The position numbers were made by a program, and so were the translations under genes. Positions 56,345 through 64,000 of a stretch of DNA of 64,000 nucleotides are shown here, one piece after another. Position 1 is the first letter of the stretch; the number at the start of each line of letters is the position of its first letter. Under the pieces are notes generated by a model. That model had not been told where the DNA came from, ran no database searches, and saw only the letters and a program-made list of their open reading frames with translations. This DNA is from Pantanalinema sp. GBBB05 (lineage in GTDB: Bacteria > Cyanobacteriota > Cyanobacteriia > Leptolyngbyales > Leptolyngbyaceae). Location of the stretch: the NCBI GenBank assembly GCA_016743235.1, contig VRZD01000014.1, positions 1-64,000 on the forward strand, in the 5' to 3' direction.

Positions 56345-58972
56345 ATGGCTACTCCTTTGAGCGGTGCGCAAATTCGGCAAGCGTTTCTCGACTTTTATGC
56401 AGCAAAAGGGCACAAAATCCTGCCTAGTGCCTCTTTGATTCCCGAAGATCCAACCGTATTACTGACGATCGCGGGAATGCTGCCCTTTAAGCCGATCTTT
56501 TTGGGACAGCAACCAGCAGAATTTCCCCGTGCTACCACTGCCCAAAAATGCTTGCGGACCAATGACATCGAAAATGTCGGACGCACCGCTCGGCATCACA
56601 CCTTCTTTGAGATGCTGGGTAACTTTAGCTTTGGGGATTACTTTAAGTCCCAAGCGATCGCGTGGGCATGGGAACTCTGCACCCAGGTTTACCAGTTACC
56701 ACCAGACCGCTTAGTAGTCAGTGTATTCGAGGAAGATGACGAAGCCTTTGCGATCTGGCGGGACGAGGTGGGTCTACCGGAACATCGGATTCAGCGGATG
56801 GGCGCCAAGGATAACTTTTGGGCATCGGGACCAACTGGTCCTTGTGGTCCCTGCTCTGAGATTTACTACGATTTCCATCCCGAACAAGGGGAGGACACGA
56901 TCGATCTGGAGGATGACACTCGGTTTATCGAGGTGTATAACCTGGTATTCATGCAATACAACCGAGATGCCGACGGCAACCTGACTCCGCTCCAAAACAA
57001 AAATATTGACACCGGCTTAGGGCTGGAACGCATGGCACAAGTCCTGCAAAAAGTCCCGAATAACTACGAAACGGATCTAATCTTCCCGATCGTTAAGAGC
57101 GCCGCAGCAATTGCGGGAATTGACTATGCCCAAGCCGATGATGCTACCAAAATTGCTTTAAAGGTGATTGGCGATCATATTCGAGCCGTTGTCCATATGA
57201 TTGCCGATGGCATTACCGTCTCTAATTTGGGTCGGGGATATGTATTACGGCGTTTAATCCGGCGGGTGATCCGCTACGGGCGGCAAATTGGCATTCAGCA
57301 AGAGTTCACCCCACAAGTTGCCGAAACCGCGATCGCATTAGCAGAAGCGACCTATCCTCATGTTCGGAAGATGGAAGCCACCATCAAACTAGCCCTACAG
57401 CGTGAGGAAATTAACTTTCTCAAGACCTTGGAACGGGGCGAAAAAATTCTGGCAGACATCACCGAGCGTCTCGGCACAGGTGGACAAATTTCTGGCAAGG
57501 ATGCCTACGATCTGTATGCTACTTATGGTTTCCCCCTGGAGATGACCCAGGAAATTGCGGCTGAACAGGGATTAACAGTCGATCTGGAAGGATTCGAGGT
57601 TGAACAAGAACGCGATCGTATTCGCTCTCAGCAAGCTCATGAGACCGTAGATTTAACAGTTCAGAACGGGTTGAACCAACTGGTTAACCATATTTCGGAA
57701 ACTGAGTTTCTCGGTTATACCCAGCCTTCGAGTGAAGCCGAAGTTAAAGCACTGTTAGTGAATGGGCAACTGGTACAGCAGGTTGAGGCAGGCACTCCAG
57801 TTCAAGTGGTGCTAGATCAAACCCCGTTCTATGCTGAATCTGGAGGGCAAATTGGCGATCGTGGCTATCTATCGGGTAGTGATGTTCTGGTGCGAGTGGA
57901 AGATGTCCAGAAACAAGCCGGGTTCTTTGTTCACCACGGACGGGTCGAACGAGGAACCCTCCATGTTGCGGATGTGGTGACGGCGCAAATTGACTTAGCC
58001 TGCCGGCGGCGGGCACAGGCACACCATACGGCTACCCACTTATTACAATCTGCCCTGAAGCAAATTGTCGATGACAATATTTCCCAGGCTGGCTCCCTGG
58101 TTGCCTTCGATCGCCTGCGGTTCGACTATCATTGCCCCCGCCCCTTAACCACGAAAGAACTCCAGCAAATCGAAGAACAGGTGAATACCTGGATTGCTGA
58201 AGCCCATGATGCCCAAACCTATGTCCTGCCGTTAGCTGAAGCTAAAGCGCGTGGAGCAATCGCCATGTTCGGCGAAAAGTATGGCAGTGAGGTCCGGGTG
58301 CTAGATGTGGCCGGCGTGTCGATCGAACTCTGCGGTGGCACTCATGTGCGGAATACGGCTGAAATTGGACTATTCAAGATTGTTTCCGAAACTGGGGTGG
58401 CAGCTGGCATCCGGCGGATTGAAGCAGTAGCAGGACCTGCGGTGCTGGAATATCTCAATCTCCGCGATAGCGTGGTCAGAGATCTCAGCGATCGCTTCAA
58501 AGTCAAGCCCGAAGACATTCCCGATCGGATTACGGCTTTGCAAAATGAACTGAAGTCTAACCAAAAGCAGTTGGATACGCTCAAGGGTCAACTGGCGCTA
58601 GCCAAAGCGGATAGCTTGCTCACCCAAGCCGAATCCGTAGGCGATTTTCAAATTCTTGTGGCTCAGATCGATGGCATTGATGCCACGGCCTTAACAACCG
58701 CTGCCGAACAACTTCAGCAAAAGCTGACGAATGGAGCCGTTGTCCTGGGTTCAATCCCGGAAGAGGGCAAGGTCAGCTTAGTGGCATCCTTTAGTCCTAC
58801 CGTAGTCAAACAAGGCTTACAGGCAGGGAAATTGATCGGGGCGATCGCCAAGCTTTGTGGTGGTGGTGGTGGTGGGCGACCCAATCTGGCTCAAGCAGGA
58901 GGTCGAGATGCTAGTAAACTGCCTGAGGCACTAGCCGCCGCTAAACAGCAGTTACAATCCGGCTTGCAGTAG
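56345..58972 (+). CDS. alaS: Alanyl-tRNA synthetase
   Basis: An 875-residue class II synthetase. Catalytic domain at the N terminus ([40 protein letters not shown]), with editing-domain zinc motifs HHTATHLL and CGGTHV (about 555-680) and the C-Ala domain ending in [15 protein letters not shown]. It charges tRNA-Ala and corrects Ser and Gly errors. All family motifs and length are normal. The ATG has no strong ribosome site; a hairpin follows the stop. Confidence 0.98.
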   Translation: MATPLSGAQIRQAFLDFYAAKGHKILPSASLIPEDPTVLLTIAGMLPFKPIFLGQQPAEFPRATTAQKCLRTNDIENVGRTARHHTFFEMLGNFSFGDYFKSQAIAWAWELCTQVYQLPPDRLVVSVFEEDDEAFAIWRDEVGLPEHRIQRMGAKDNFWASGPTGPCGPCSEIYYDFHPEQGEDTIDLEDDTRFIEVYNLVFMQYNRDADGNLTPLQNKNIDTGLGLERMAQVLQKVPNNYETDLIFPIVKSAAAIAGIDYAQADDATKIALKVIGDHIRAVVHMIADGITVSNLGRGYVLRRLIRRVIRYGRQIGIQQEFTPQVAETAIALAEATYPHVRKMEATIKLALQREEINFLKTLERGEKILADITERLGTGGQISGKDAYDLYATYGFPLEMTQEIAAEQGLTVDLEGFEVEQERDRIRSQQAHETVDLTVQNGLNQLVNHISETEFLGYTQPSSEAEVKALLVNGQLVQQVEAGTPVQVVLDQTPFYAESGGQIGDRGYLSGSDVLVRVEDVQKQAGFFVHHGRVERGTLHVADVVTAQIDLACRRRAQAHHTATHLLQSALKQIVDDNISQAGSLVAFDRLRFDYHCPRPLTTKELQQIEEQVNTWIAEAHDAQTYVLPLAEAKARGAIAMFGEKYGSEVRVLDVAGVSIELCGGTHVRNTAEIGLFKIVSETGVAAGIRRIEAVAGPAVLEYLNLRDSVVRDLSDRFKVKPEDIPDRITALQNELKSNQKQLDTLKGQLALAKADSLLTQAESVGDFQILVAQIDGIDATALTTAAEQLQQKLTNGAVVLGSIPEEGKVSLVASFSPTVVKQGLQAGKLIGAIAKLCGGGGGGRPNLAQAGGRDASKLPEALAAAKQQLQSGLQ

Positions 58973-58990
58973 CAACCAACGTAGAAGCCG

Positions 58991-59037
58991 CGCGATCGTC
59001 GGGGTAGATGGTAAGCCCGTGTATACCCCCGATCGCG
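58991..59037 (+). terminator. Hairpin after alaS
   Basis: cgcgatcgtcggggta (58991-59006) pairs with tacccccgatcgcg (59024-59037) with small bulges. No T run follows; it may be a terminator or a mRNA end stabiliser. The arms include HIP1-like CGATCG sequence, so chance pairing is possible. Confidence 0.4.
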
Positions 59038-59153
59038 CCGAGAGCGTCTAAGACACAGGAATTGGACTACCTACTATTTATTTTGGGGGATGAGCATGTT
59101 TGCCATTCAGAGAGGTAAGATCCTCATCCCACAAGGAAGTTATTTTATGGTGC

Positions 59154-59564
59154 TTATGAGACCTTGCGGCTCTCGTGGTTTTTGTTGGCTCCAGAGCGAT
59201 CGCCTAACCGAGGTGCTTCCGCTAGTAAGGCAATAAAGCCAGTTCGTTCTGTATCAAGTTTGGCATCACTTAACAGATCAATGACTGAAACACCAACCAC
59301 CTCCTCAATCAGTTCTCGAATTTGAGGTTGAATGACTGCATTGAGATTTTCATGAATTTCTTCTGCCAACTCTTCTTTGCCATTCCCTAGCAATAATTGT
59401 TCCGGTTGGGTAACTGAATTTTCCAAGACAATCACAATTTTATGGTCAACAATTTGACTGGTAACTCGCTCCAAACGGTGTCCAGTCTGAGCGCGATACA
59501 ACGCTAGAATTCGTTGCGATAAAGTTCGTTCTACCTGACCAAATGTAGGAGTTGAGCCTGTCAT
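59154..59564 (-). CDS. DUF2294/MpsC family protein
   Basis: A 136-residue soluble protein whose pattern (QRILALYRAQTGHRLERVTS; IKERNLVxVxLEN-like KIVIVLENSVT; GVSVIDLLSDAKLDTERTGF) fits DUF2294, also called MpsC. The family is linked to a sodium-dependent membrane-potential system of uncertain action in Gram-positives; no MpsA/B genes are here. It lies alone between alaS and the HEAT-repeat gene. Confidence 0.85.
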   Translation of the reverse strand: MTGSTPTFGQVERTLSQRILALYRAQTGHRLERVTSQIVDHKIVIVLENSVTQPEQLLLGNGKEELAEEIHENLNAVIQPQIRELIEEVVGVSVIDLLSDAKLDTERTGFIALLAEAPRLGDRSGANKNHESRKVS

Positions 59565-60068
59565 AGCAGTAAATCGGCAATCATTTTTAACTAGTCAATA
59601 TTTAATTAGGAAACTGTAAATTCGTAAATCTACCTTCGGAGTTAACTCTTAGTAGTGTAGATTACGTCTTCTTAACTCTTAAGATTGAAACTTAGTAGAG
59701 AAACAAGCTTCTATACTAAGGCAGATCCAGAATAACCAGTTAGTCATGCGAGATCATTGTTTGCTATCTTTCTTGAAGTTAGCGATTACTCAAGATTGAC
59801 CAAGCAACGCCATACGTTATCCCTAATTTAGCCTAGTACTACTAGAAATCCAATTTGCTTAGATCTCATGATTATTGGTCACGCAAATGTAACAATTTGC
59901 CAACAAAAATGAAGTTGCATTACAGCGACAGGATTAATATTTGCGACAACCGTTGAAATGTGTTAAGTAAAGTTTCTTGTCCTCATTTCTCTATTGCCTT
60001 ACACACCTACCTTGCCATTTTGCTATCCCGTTCTAAACAGGGTCGCTCAGTGCGGTAAAGTTACAGTT
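59565..60068. other. Intergenic region, no gene seen
   Basis: An AT-rich gap of about 500 bp upstream of the HEAT-repeat gene and the divergent DUF2294 gene. It presumably contains both promoters. TTAAGTAAAG at about 59962 resembles an A/T-rich promoter element. No NtcA-type GTA-N8-TAC site was found. Confidence 0.4.
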
Positions 60069-60827
60069 ATGTATGATGACGATGAGCTAAGTATCCTCGA
60101 TATTGAGGACGACCTAGAAAGCCCCTTAGATCACATGGCAGCCGTTGATACGGAATCAGCGGAACCTAAGCCTGATCCTGAAGAAATGTTGCCGTTGCTG
60201 GAGTCACCCGACACCAATCAGCGCATGCTGGCAGCACGAGCCTTTTGTGAACTGCAAGATGATCGCGCCATTCCCCAGCTAATCCACTTACTGACTGACC
60301 CCTGTCCTTTAGTCCGGGTCAGTGCAGCCTACGGATTGGGGCGCAACCCTAGCATTGATGCAGTCGCATCCTTAATCACCCGCTATAACGAAGACTGGAA
60401 TGGTTATGTTCGCAAAGGGGTTGTGTGGGCATTAGGCAATTGTCGCGATCGCCGTTCGTTGCCAACCTTGATTGAAGCCCTAAAGACTGATATTTCAGCC
60501 GTCCGGTTGTGGGCTGCGAGTTCTCTGGCACAAATGGCAGCTGTCGGCTATGACGCGGTGATTGCCGCAATTCCACCCCTGATTGAAGGATTACGACGGG
60601 ATCCGGTAGCCGCCGTTCGCAGTAACTGTGCCTGGTCAGTCGGACAACTGTGCCGGGAATTACCGTCGAATGTGGTCTATGCCACTGCGATCGATGCTTT
60701 ATTAGAAACCTTTGTGGAAGATGAGGAGTTAGGGGTGCGGGAAGATGCCCGCTCTGCCCTACTGAAACTCGGTGATCCTCGTGGCTTGCAGCTGATTGAG
60801 GAGCTAGAGCGCGAGGGTTTTCTCTAA
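60069..60827 (+). CDS. HEAT-repeat protein (PBS-lyase-like)
   Basis: A soluble repeat protein of about 252 residues. An acidic N terminus (YDDDELSILDIEDDLE) leads into about five HEAT repeats of the PBS-lyase-like type (AARAFCELQDDRAIPQLIHL; VRVSAAYGLGRN; VRKGVVWALGNCRD; VRSNCAWSVGQL). The frame extends to TTG 59994, but ATG 60069 fits better. Such proteins include phycobilin lyases (CpcE/F) and NblB-like factors; it may also be a general scaffold. No lyase partner gene is adjacent. Confidence 0.85.
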   Translation: MYDDDELSILDIEDDLESPLDHMAAVDTESAEPKPDPEEMLPLLESPDTNQRMLAARAFCELQDDRAIPQLIHLLTDPCPLVRVSAAYGLGRNPSIDAVASLITRYNEDWNGYVRKGVVWALGNCRDRRSLPTLIEALKTDISAVRLWAASSLAQMAAVGYDAVIAAIPPLIEGLRRDPVAAVRSNCAWSVGQLCRELPSNVVYATAIDALLETFVEDEELGVREDARSALLKLGDPRGLQLIEELEREGFL

Positions 60828-60913
60828 ATCCCAATAGACGAGGTAGTTCTCTCCGGCAGGGGTAGTATTGCTGGTGTAAACAAAAGATCAAGCCGCCCCT
60901 GCTTGTCCCTATA

Positions 60914-62848
60914 TTAAATATTAATACTATTAGGGATATGAGACGGTAGCAAGTAGGGATAATCTACGCCTGTATTTGCCAAACGCTGTTGGTTACGAGC
61001 ACAAATGGTGCGTTCAGTCTCCTGCAAATCTGCCTGCAATTGCGCCAGAATTTGACGATCGCCCCGCTCAGCAAACTGAATTAACTCAGAGCTGCCTAGC
61101 GTTCCCCAACGAATCCCACTGAGGGCAAAACTCAGTTCTATCTGCCCTAAATCCTGAGTTGGTGGGGGTAACAAATCTTCCAGAGATGTACAGCTATCGG
61201 GGCGGCAGTACGCAGCAAGAGGCGCGTTGGGTGGGTAACCCACATAATCAAACTGACTGAAGTTCACAGCGGCATGTTGGGGACCGCAAGTGAAAATAAT
61301 CTGAGTGACAATATCAATCAGTTGCTGTAAGTCGATCGGGTCCTTTGAGGTGGGAAAGCCTGGGACTCGGGCATAGGTAGGTAGCGTTTCAGAATATAGC
61401 CCAAACTGTGCCAGCATCTTCGAGGGGAGCCAGCTAGGGGCTTGCGCAAATTCATGCCAGGGACGGGTATTCAGGGGATCACCTAACTCACCGATCCAGC
61501 CCAATAAATAAGGATCTTGCTGAAGGGCATGATCGTCAGGATAGTAGCGTTGTAAATAACGGCTGACGTATCGTGTAATGGCATGCCATAACAGCTTGGC
61601 ATCATCTCGGTAAGGAAACTCTGGCAGCACATCAGCATCTACGCCCCGATGCTGAATATTTTGAGGCAGGGCGTGATCTTGAAACGCACAATTTCGATAA
61701 GCCTGATTAATTAATTCCAGAGAGGCTGCCCGCGTTGGAGCCATTAGTTGATCGATCGCGCCACTTTCACCTAATAACACCTCATTCCCCCGGGTATTAA
61801 TCGCTAACAGAAAGCGAAAGTGGGGTCGCAGGAGTTGATACAGGGGGTGATTGGCTGGCAGTTGCCGACAGGTGGCGATCGCAAACGCCTCCATGCCTAG
61901 GTGAGTATCACTTAAATGTGAAATCAATTCATGATGGGTAACATCTGCCACCTGAACGTAGAGTTTTGCTCGCATCCAAGCATCGGCATCAGTTCCCACA
62001 GGTGGCGGTAGAACCACTCGCCCTGGTTCAACCTGAATCAGGATGGGTTCCAATCCCTGGGACGATCGATGAAATATCGCGATCGGGCTGCCCACATACC
62101 GACCAGCTTGCAATTGAGCTGGAGTCAGACCCTGGAGACACGGATAGTCTGCAACAAATAATCGCTGGGTAGTGGTTGCCTCAACCAGATCAATCGGTGT
62201 GCCGTCCGACAGTGTACAGGATTGGGCTTGCCAACTTTGCAGGTAGGGTTGATCCGATCGCTGCACTTGTCGGATCACCATGGGGTTTTGTCCAGCTAAC
62301 CGCTGACGGGCAAATTCCCGATCGCTTAAGCCATGATCACGTTCATAGAGCTGAGCGACAACTGGCTTGGCTCGCCCGTGCTGTTTTAGAGCTTGGTAGA
62401 ATTGAGTTCGTTGTTGACCTGCCACTTCGGTCTGAGTCAGATTGTCCTTGAACTGTACCGCCTGCACAGACCGCTTCGCCGCTAGCATAGCCAGCATCAT
62501 AGAGCGCCGTTGTCGGACAAAATCGGCATCAAACTGCTCATTGGGTGGCAGATGGAAATTAAACCAACCCGATTGGAAGATTTCCACATCCGCTAGCAAG
62601 GTTGAGAGTTGAGCCCAACCTTCACTCAACGATTGAGACGTTGCTTCCACTTGTCGCCATAACAAGCTCCAAGGCTGGGACACCCGTCCCTGCTTAACCA
62701 ATTGGCGTGGTAATCCCGTCAGGAGATATTGCCAGATGCCTTCATCACCAATATATGGAAAGATCCGCGCTGGACCTGCTTGATGCAGCGATCGCGGATC
62801 GTAACGATATTGACCTTGTTGTTCAGTGGGTGGTAAATGGCTACCCAT
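60914..62848 (-). CDS. Lipoxygenase
   Basis: A 644-residue non-haem iron dioxygenase that oxygenates polyunsaturated fatty acids. The helix motif H-X4-H-X4-H-X17-H-X8-H is complete at H306, H311, H316, H334 and H343, so H311 and H316 are the iron ligands matching soybean H499 and H504. H525 and N529 in GPQHAAVNF match H690 and N694, and the chain ends in Ile 644, the terminal ligand. No PLAT domain precedes the catalytic part, as usual in bacteria. It lies 8 bp upstream of nothing on its strand but just after thf1. Confidence 0.92.
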   Translation of the reverse strand: MGSHLPPTEQQGQYRYDPRSLHQAGPARIFPYIGDEGIWQYLLTGLPRQLVKQGRVSQPWSLLWRQVEATSQSLSEGWAQLSTLLADVEIFQSGWFNFHLPPNEQFDADFVRQRRSMMLAMLAAKRSVQAVQFKDNLTQTEVAGQQRTQFYQALKQHGRAKPVVAQLYERDHGLSDREFARQRLAGQNPMVIRQVQRSDQPYLQSWQAQSCTLSDGTPIDLVEATTTQRLFVADYPCLQGLTPAQLQAGRYVGSPIAIFHRSSQGLEPILIQVEPGRVVLPPPVGTDADAWMRAKLYVQVADVTHHELISHLSDTHLGMEAFAIATCRQLPANHPLYQLLRPHFRFLLAINTRGNEVLLGESGAIDQLMAPTRAASLELINQAYRNCAFQDHALPQNIQHRGVDADVLPEFPYRDDAKLLWHAITRYVSRYLQRYYPDDHALQQDPYLLGWIGELGDPLNTRPWHEFAQAPSWLPSKMLAQFGLYSETLPTYARVPGFPTSKDPIDLQQLIDIVTQIIFTCGPQHAAVNFSQFDYVGYPPNAPLAAYCRPDSCTSLEDLLPPPTQDLGQIELSFALSGIRWGTLGSSELIQFAERGDRQILAQLQADLQETERTICARNQQRLANTGVDYPYLLPSHIPNSINI

Positions 62849-62856
62849 TCGTTACC

Positions 62857-63603
62857 TTAAGAACCAGAGGGGGCTTCATCTTTAGGGGCTTCCGAGGGAG
62901 TGGCTTGATTCGCAGCGTTGGCCTGTTGTTCACGCTTTTTGCGATCGGCTTTCAGGATATCTTCCATCACCGCTTGGGCTTGAGCTAGCTTATCCAGATT
63001 GCCTCGGTACAATTCCAGATCTTTCTGCACCTTATCTTCTGGCAGCTTTAAAGCTGTAGACGCTTGTTTTAAGGCGGCTTCTCGCTGAGCTTCATCCTTC
63101 ACCAGCTCTGGGTCAACCAGTTCTAGCAAGGTAAATAAGCCCACAGCTCCCAACCGACTATATTTATAGTTAGCATTACTCACGCTCGCGTGAATAGCTC
63201 CCTGGAGGTCATCCATAGGGGCAGCGGCAGCCTGTTCAAACCAGGCTAACAAATCTTGGGCTGACTTGGAGTTTGCCATTGACCGCAACCGATCAGCATC
63301 GGCGCGATAGCGGTACGGATCATCCTGTAAAGCTTGACACAGACCTTCAAAAATCGAGGCTTTATCCTGCTCAGGACGATACCCTTGCATAAAGCGATCG
63401 AACGAAGTCACAACGCCTAATGCATAAAGTGGGTCGTAGCGGAAGTCCACATTGACCGCAAGCAAATGCATTTCTACCATCAGCTCCTCGACAATCCGGC
63501 GATAAATCGAGTTAATGGGGCGAGTGTGGATGTTATAAAAGGCTCGCTTGGTGTCGGAAACAGTGCGGACGTTATTCACAATAGGATTTGGGATGGCAGA
63601 CAT
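62857..63603 (-). CDS. thf1: Psb29/Thf1 thylakoid formation protein
   Basis: A protein of about 248 residues required for photosystem II assembly and FtsH protease function (Psb29/Thf1). It contains NNVRTVSDTKRAFYNIHTRP, YRRIVEELMVEMHLLAVNVD and FRYDPLYALGVVTSFDRFM, followed by a charged coiled-coil C terminus (DILKADRKKREQQ). The longest frame starts at TTG 63639; ATG 63603 (MSAIPNPIV) is chosen, with ATG 63612 also possible. It is upstream of the lipoxygenase gene on the same strand with an 8-bp gap. Confidence 0.95.
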   Translation of the reverse strand: MSAIPNPIVNNVRTVSDTKRAFYNIHTRPINSIYRRIVEELMVEMHLLAVNVDFRYDPLYALGVVTSFDRFMQGYRPEQDKASIFEGLCQALQDDPYRYRADADRLRSMANSKSAQDLLAWFEQAAAAPMDDLQGAIHASVSNANYKYSRLGAVGLFTLLELVDPELVKDEAQREAALKQASTALKLPEDKVQKDLELYRGNLDKLAQAQAVMEDILKADRKKREQQANAANQATPSEAPKDEAPSGS

Positions 63604-63770
63604 ATCCTCCATTCTCGCGTTTGATGCGGAGTTTGCCAAGTTTTAAGCCCACCGACTCACAGAAATCCTGAGCGAAAATGGGCTTGTATTCCTGCTAGCG
63701 GCGATCAGTAACCATCTGATTGACCGTTCAATGGGCAACAATTCAGCCGATCGCAACCAACATTCCATGA

Positions 63771-64000
63771 CTAAATCTTCGGTTTAGGCAATAGCCGCAG
63801 AAATTTAACGATTTGTCCAGTAATTTCCAAACTAATTAAGTGCTGATCCAGGGTAAATCGATAAAAAATTCCACTGGAACCAAGTTGGCGAAACTCAGGT
63901 AATTCCTGTAGCTGGTTAATCAGGTAGAAGTCTTCAAAGACAAATTTTTGCAGTTGATAAGCAGCGGCTGGTTCTATATGTTTCAGATCTCGTAAAAATG
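63771..64000 (-). CDS. RelE/ParE-like toxin, N-terminal part missing at window edge
   Basis: An open frame enters from the right edge and stops at TAG 63771-63773, giving 76 residues without the N terminus. It includes FLRDLKHIEPAAAYQ, then FRQLGSSGIFYRFTL, HLISLEITGQ and FLRLLPKPKI, matching cyanobacterial RelE-superfamily toxins (mRNA interferase type). A partner antitoxin would lie upstream, outside the window. The frame is too short for standard ORF lists but has good codon pattern and no internal stop. Confidence 0.75.
   Translation of the reverse strand, partial: FLRDLKHIEPAAAYQLQKFVFEDFYLINQLQELPEFRQLGSSGIFYRFTLDQHLISLEITGQIVKFLRLLPKPKI

Noticed and set aside
1..64000. tRNA, rRNA, CRISPR arrays, prophage or biosynthetic cluster
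   Set aside because: No T-loop motif in a foldable context, no regularly spaced repeats, no phage structural genes and no large synthase genes were seen.

Overview
The window looks like chromosomal DNA of a cyanobacterium, probably a filamentous one of the Leptolyngbya type. This rests on cyanobacterial marker genes (Thf1/Psb29, a SasA kinase with a KaiB-like domain, RbcR, cyAbrB, cyanophycin enzymes, DUF4327), on very many copies of the HIP1 octamer GCGATCGC (for example 763-770), and on several intact multi-PAS kinases. No tRNA, rRNA, CRISPR array or prophage was seen. Mobile DNA is limited to the left edge, where the end of an ISKra4-like insertion sequence cuts a histidine kinase.

Layout. 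1-425: IS end and kinase remnant. 483-3620: polar amino acid ABC importer (ATPase plus a fused binding protein-permease) and a divergent TetR regulator with a perfect operator-like palindrome between them. 3809-9098: small conserved protein, TPM-domain membrane protein, exported FAD oxidoreductase, and an XRE/ImmA-like pair whose peptidase motif is altered. 9113-20488: a one-strand signalling island with a seven-PAS hybrid kinase, three response-regulator genes (one receiver has Asn at the phosphorylation site), a small protein, a membrane five-PAS kinase and a REC-wHTH-Hpt-REC-REC protein. 20660-24531: DUF4327, cyanophycinase, and a cyanophycin synthetase lacking the Mur-ligase P-loop (CphA2 type). 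24741-29064: oligoendopeptidase F, a class A beta-lactamase-fold hydrolase and a phytase-esterase-like lipoprotein. 29250-38566: sasA, an ECF sigma / anti-sigma / Spy-like / esterase operon, acetyltransferase, DUF45 metallopeptidase, flavin oxidase, phosphofructokinase, CpdA-like phosphodiesterase and a CobW GTPase. 38610-46887: APC permease and two different ClC proteins with a cyAbrB regulator and a 38-residue membrane peptide between them. 46914-56164: PAS/GAF kinase, Zn-ribbon Ser/Thr kinase, rbcR, and a three-gene set (putative roadblock-like protein, 2Fe-2S ferredoxin with an extra C-terminal domain, and a phycobilisome-fold protein without the bilin cysteine). 56345-64000: alaS, an MpsC/DUF2294 protein, a HEAT-repeat protein, a complete lipoxygenase, thf1 and a RelE-like toxin running off the edge.

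The genes are mostly core metabolism and light, redox and nitrogen-storage regulation. The strongest leads are the lipoxygenase beside thf1, the ferredoxin/phycobilisome-like cluster, the ClC with Gln at the gating position, the CphA2/CphB pair, the degenerate receivers in the phosphorelay island, the ImmA-like protein with HELME in place of HExxH, and the unlisted 38-residue membrane peptide. No clearly undescribed multi-gene defence or biosynthetic system was found. Many starts below were moved from the longest reading frame to an internal ATG or GTG because the longest frame began at TTG or lacked a ribosome site; such choices are stated in each entry.
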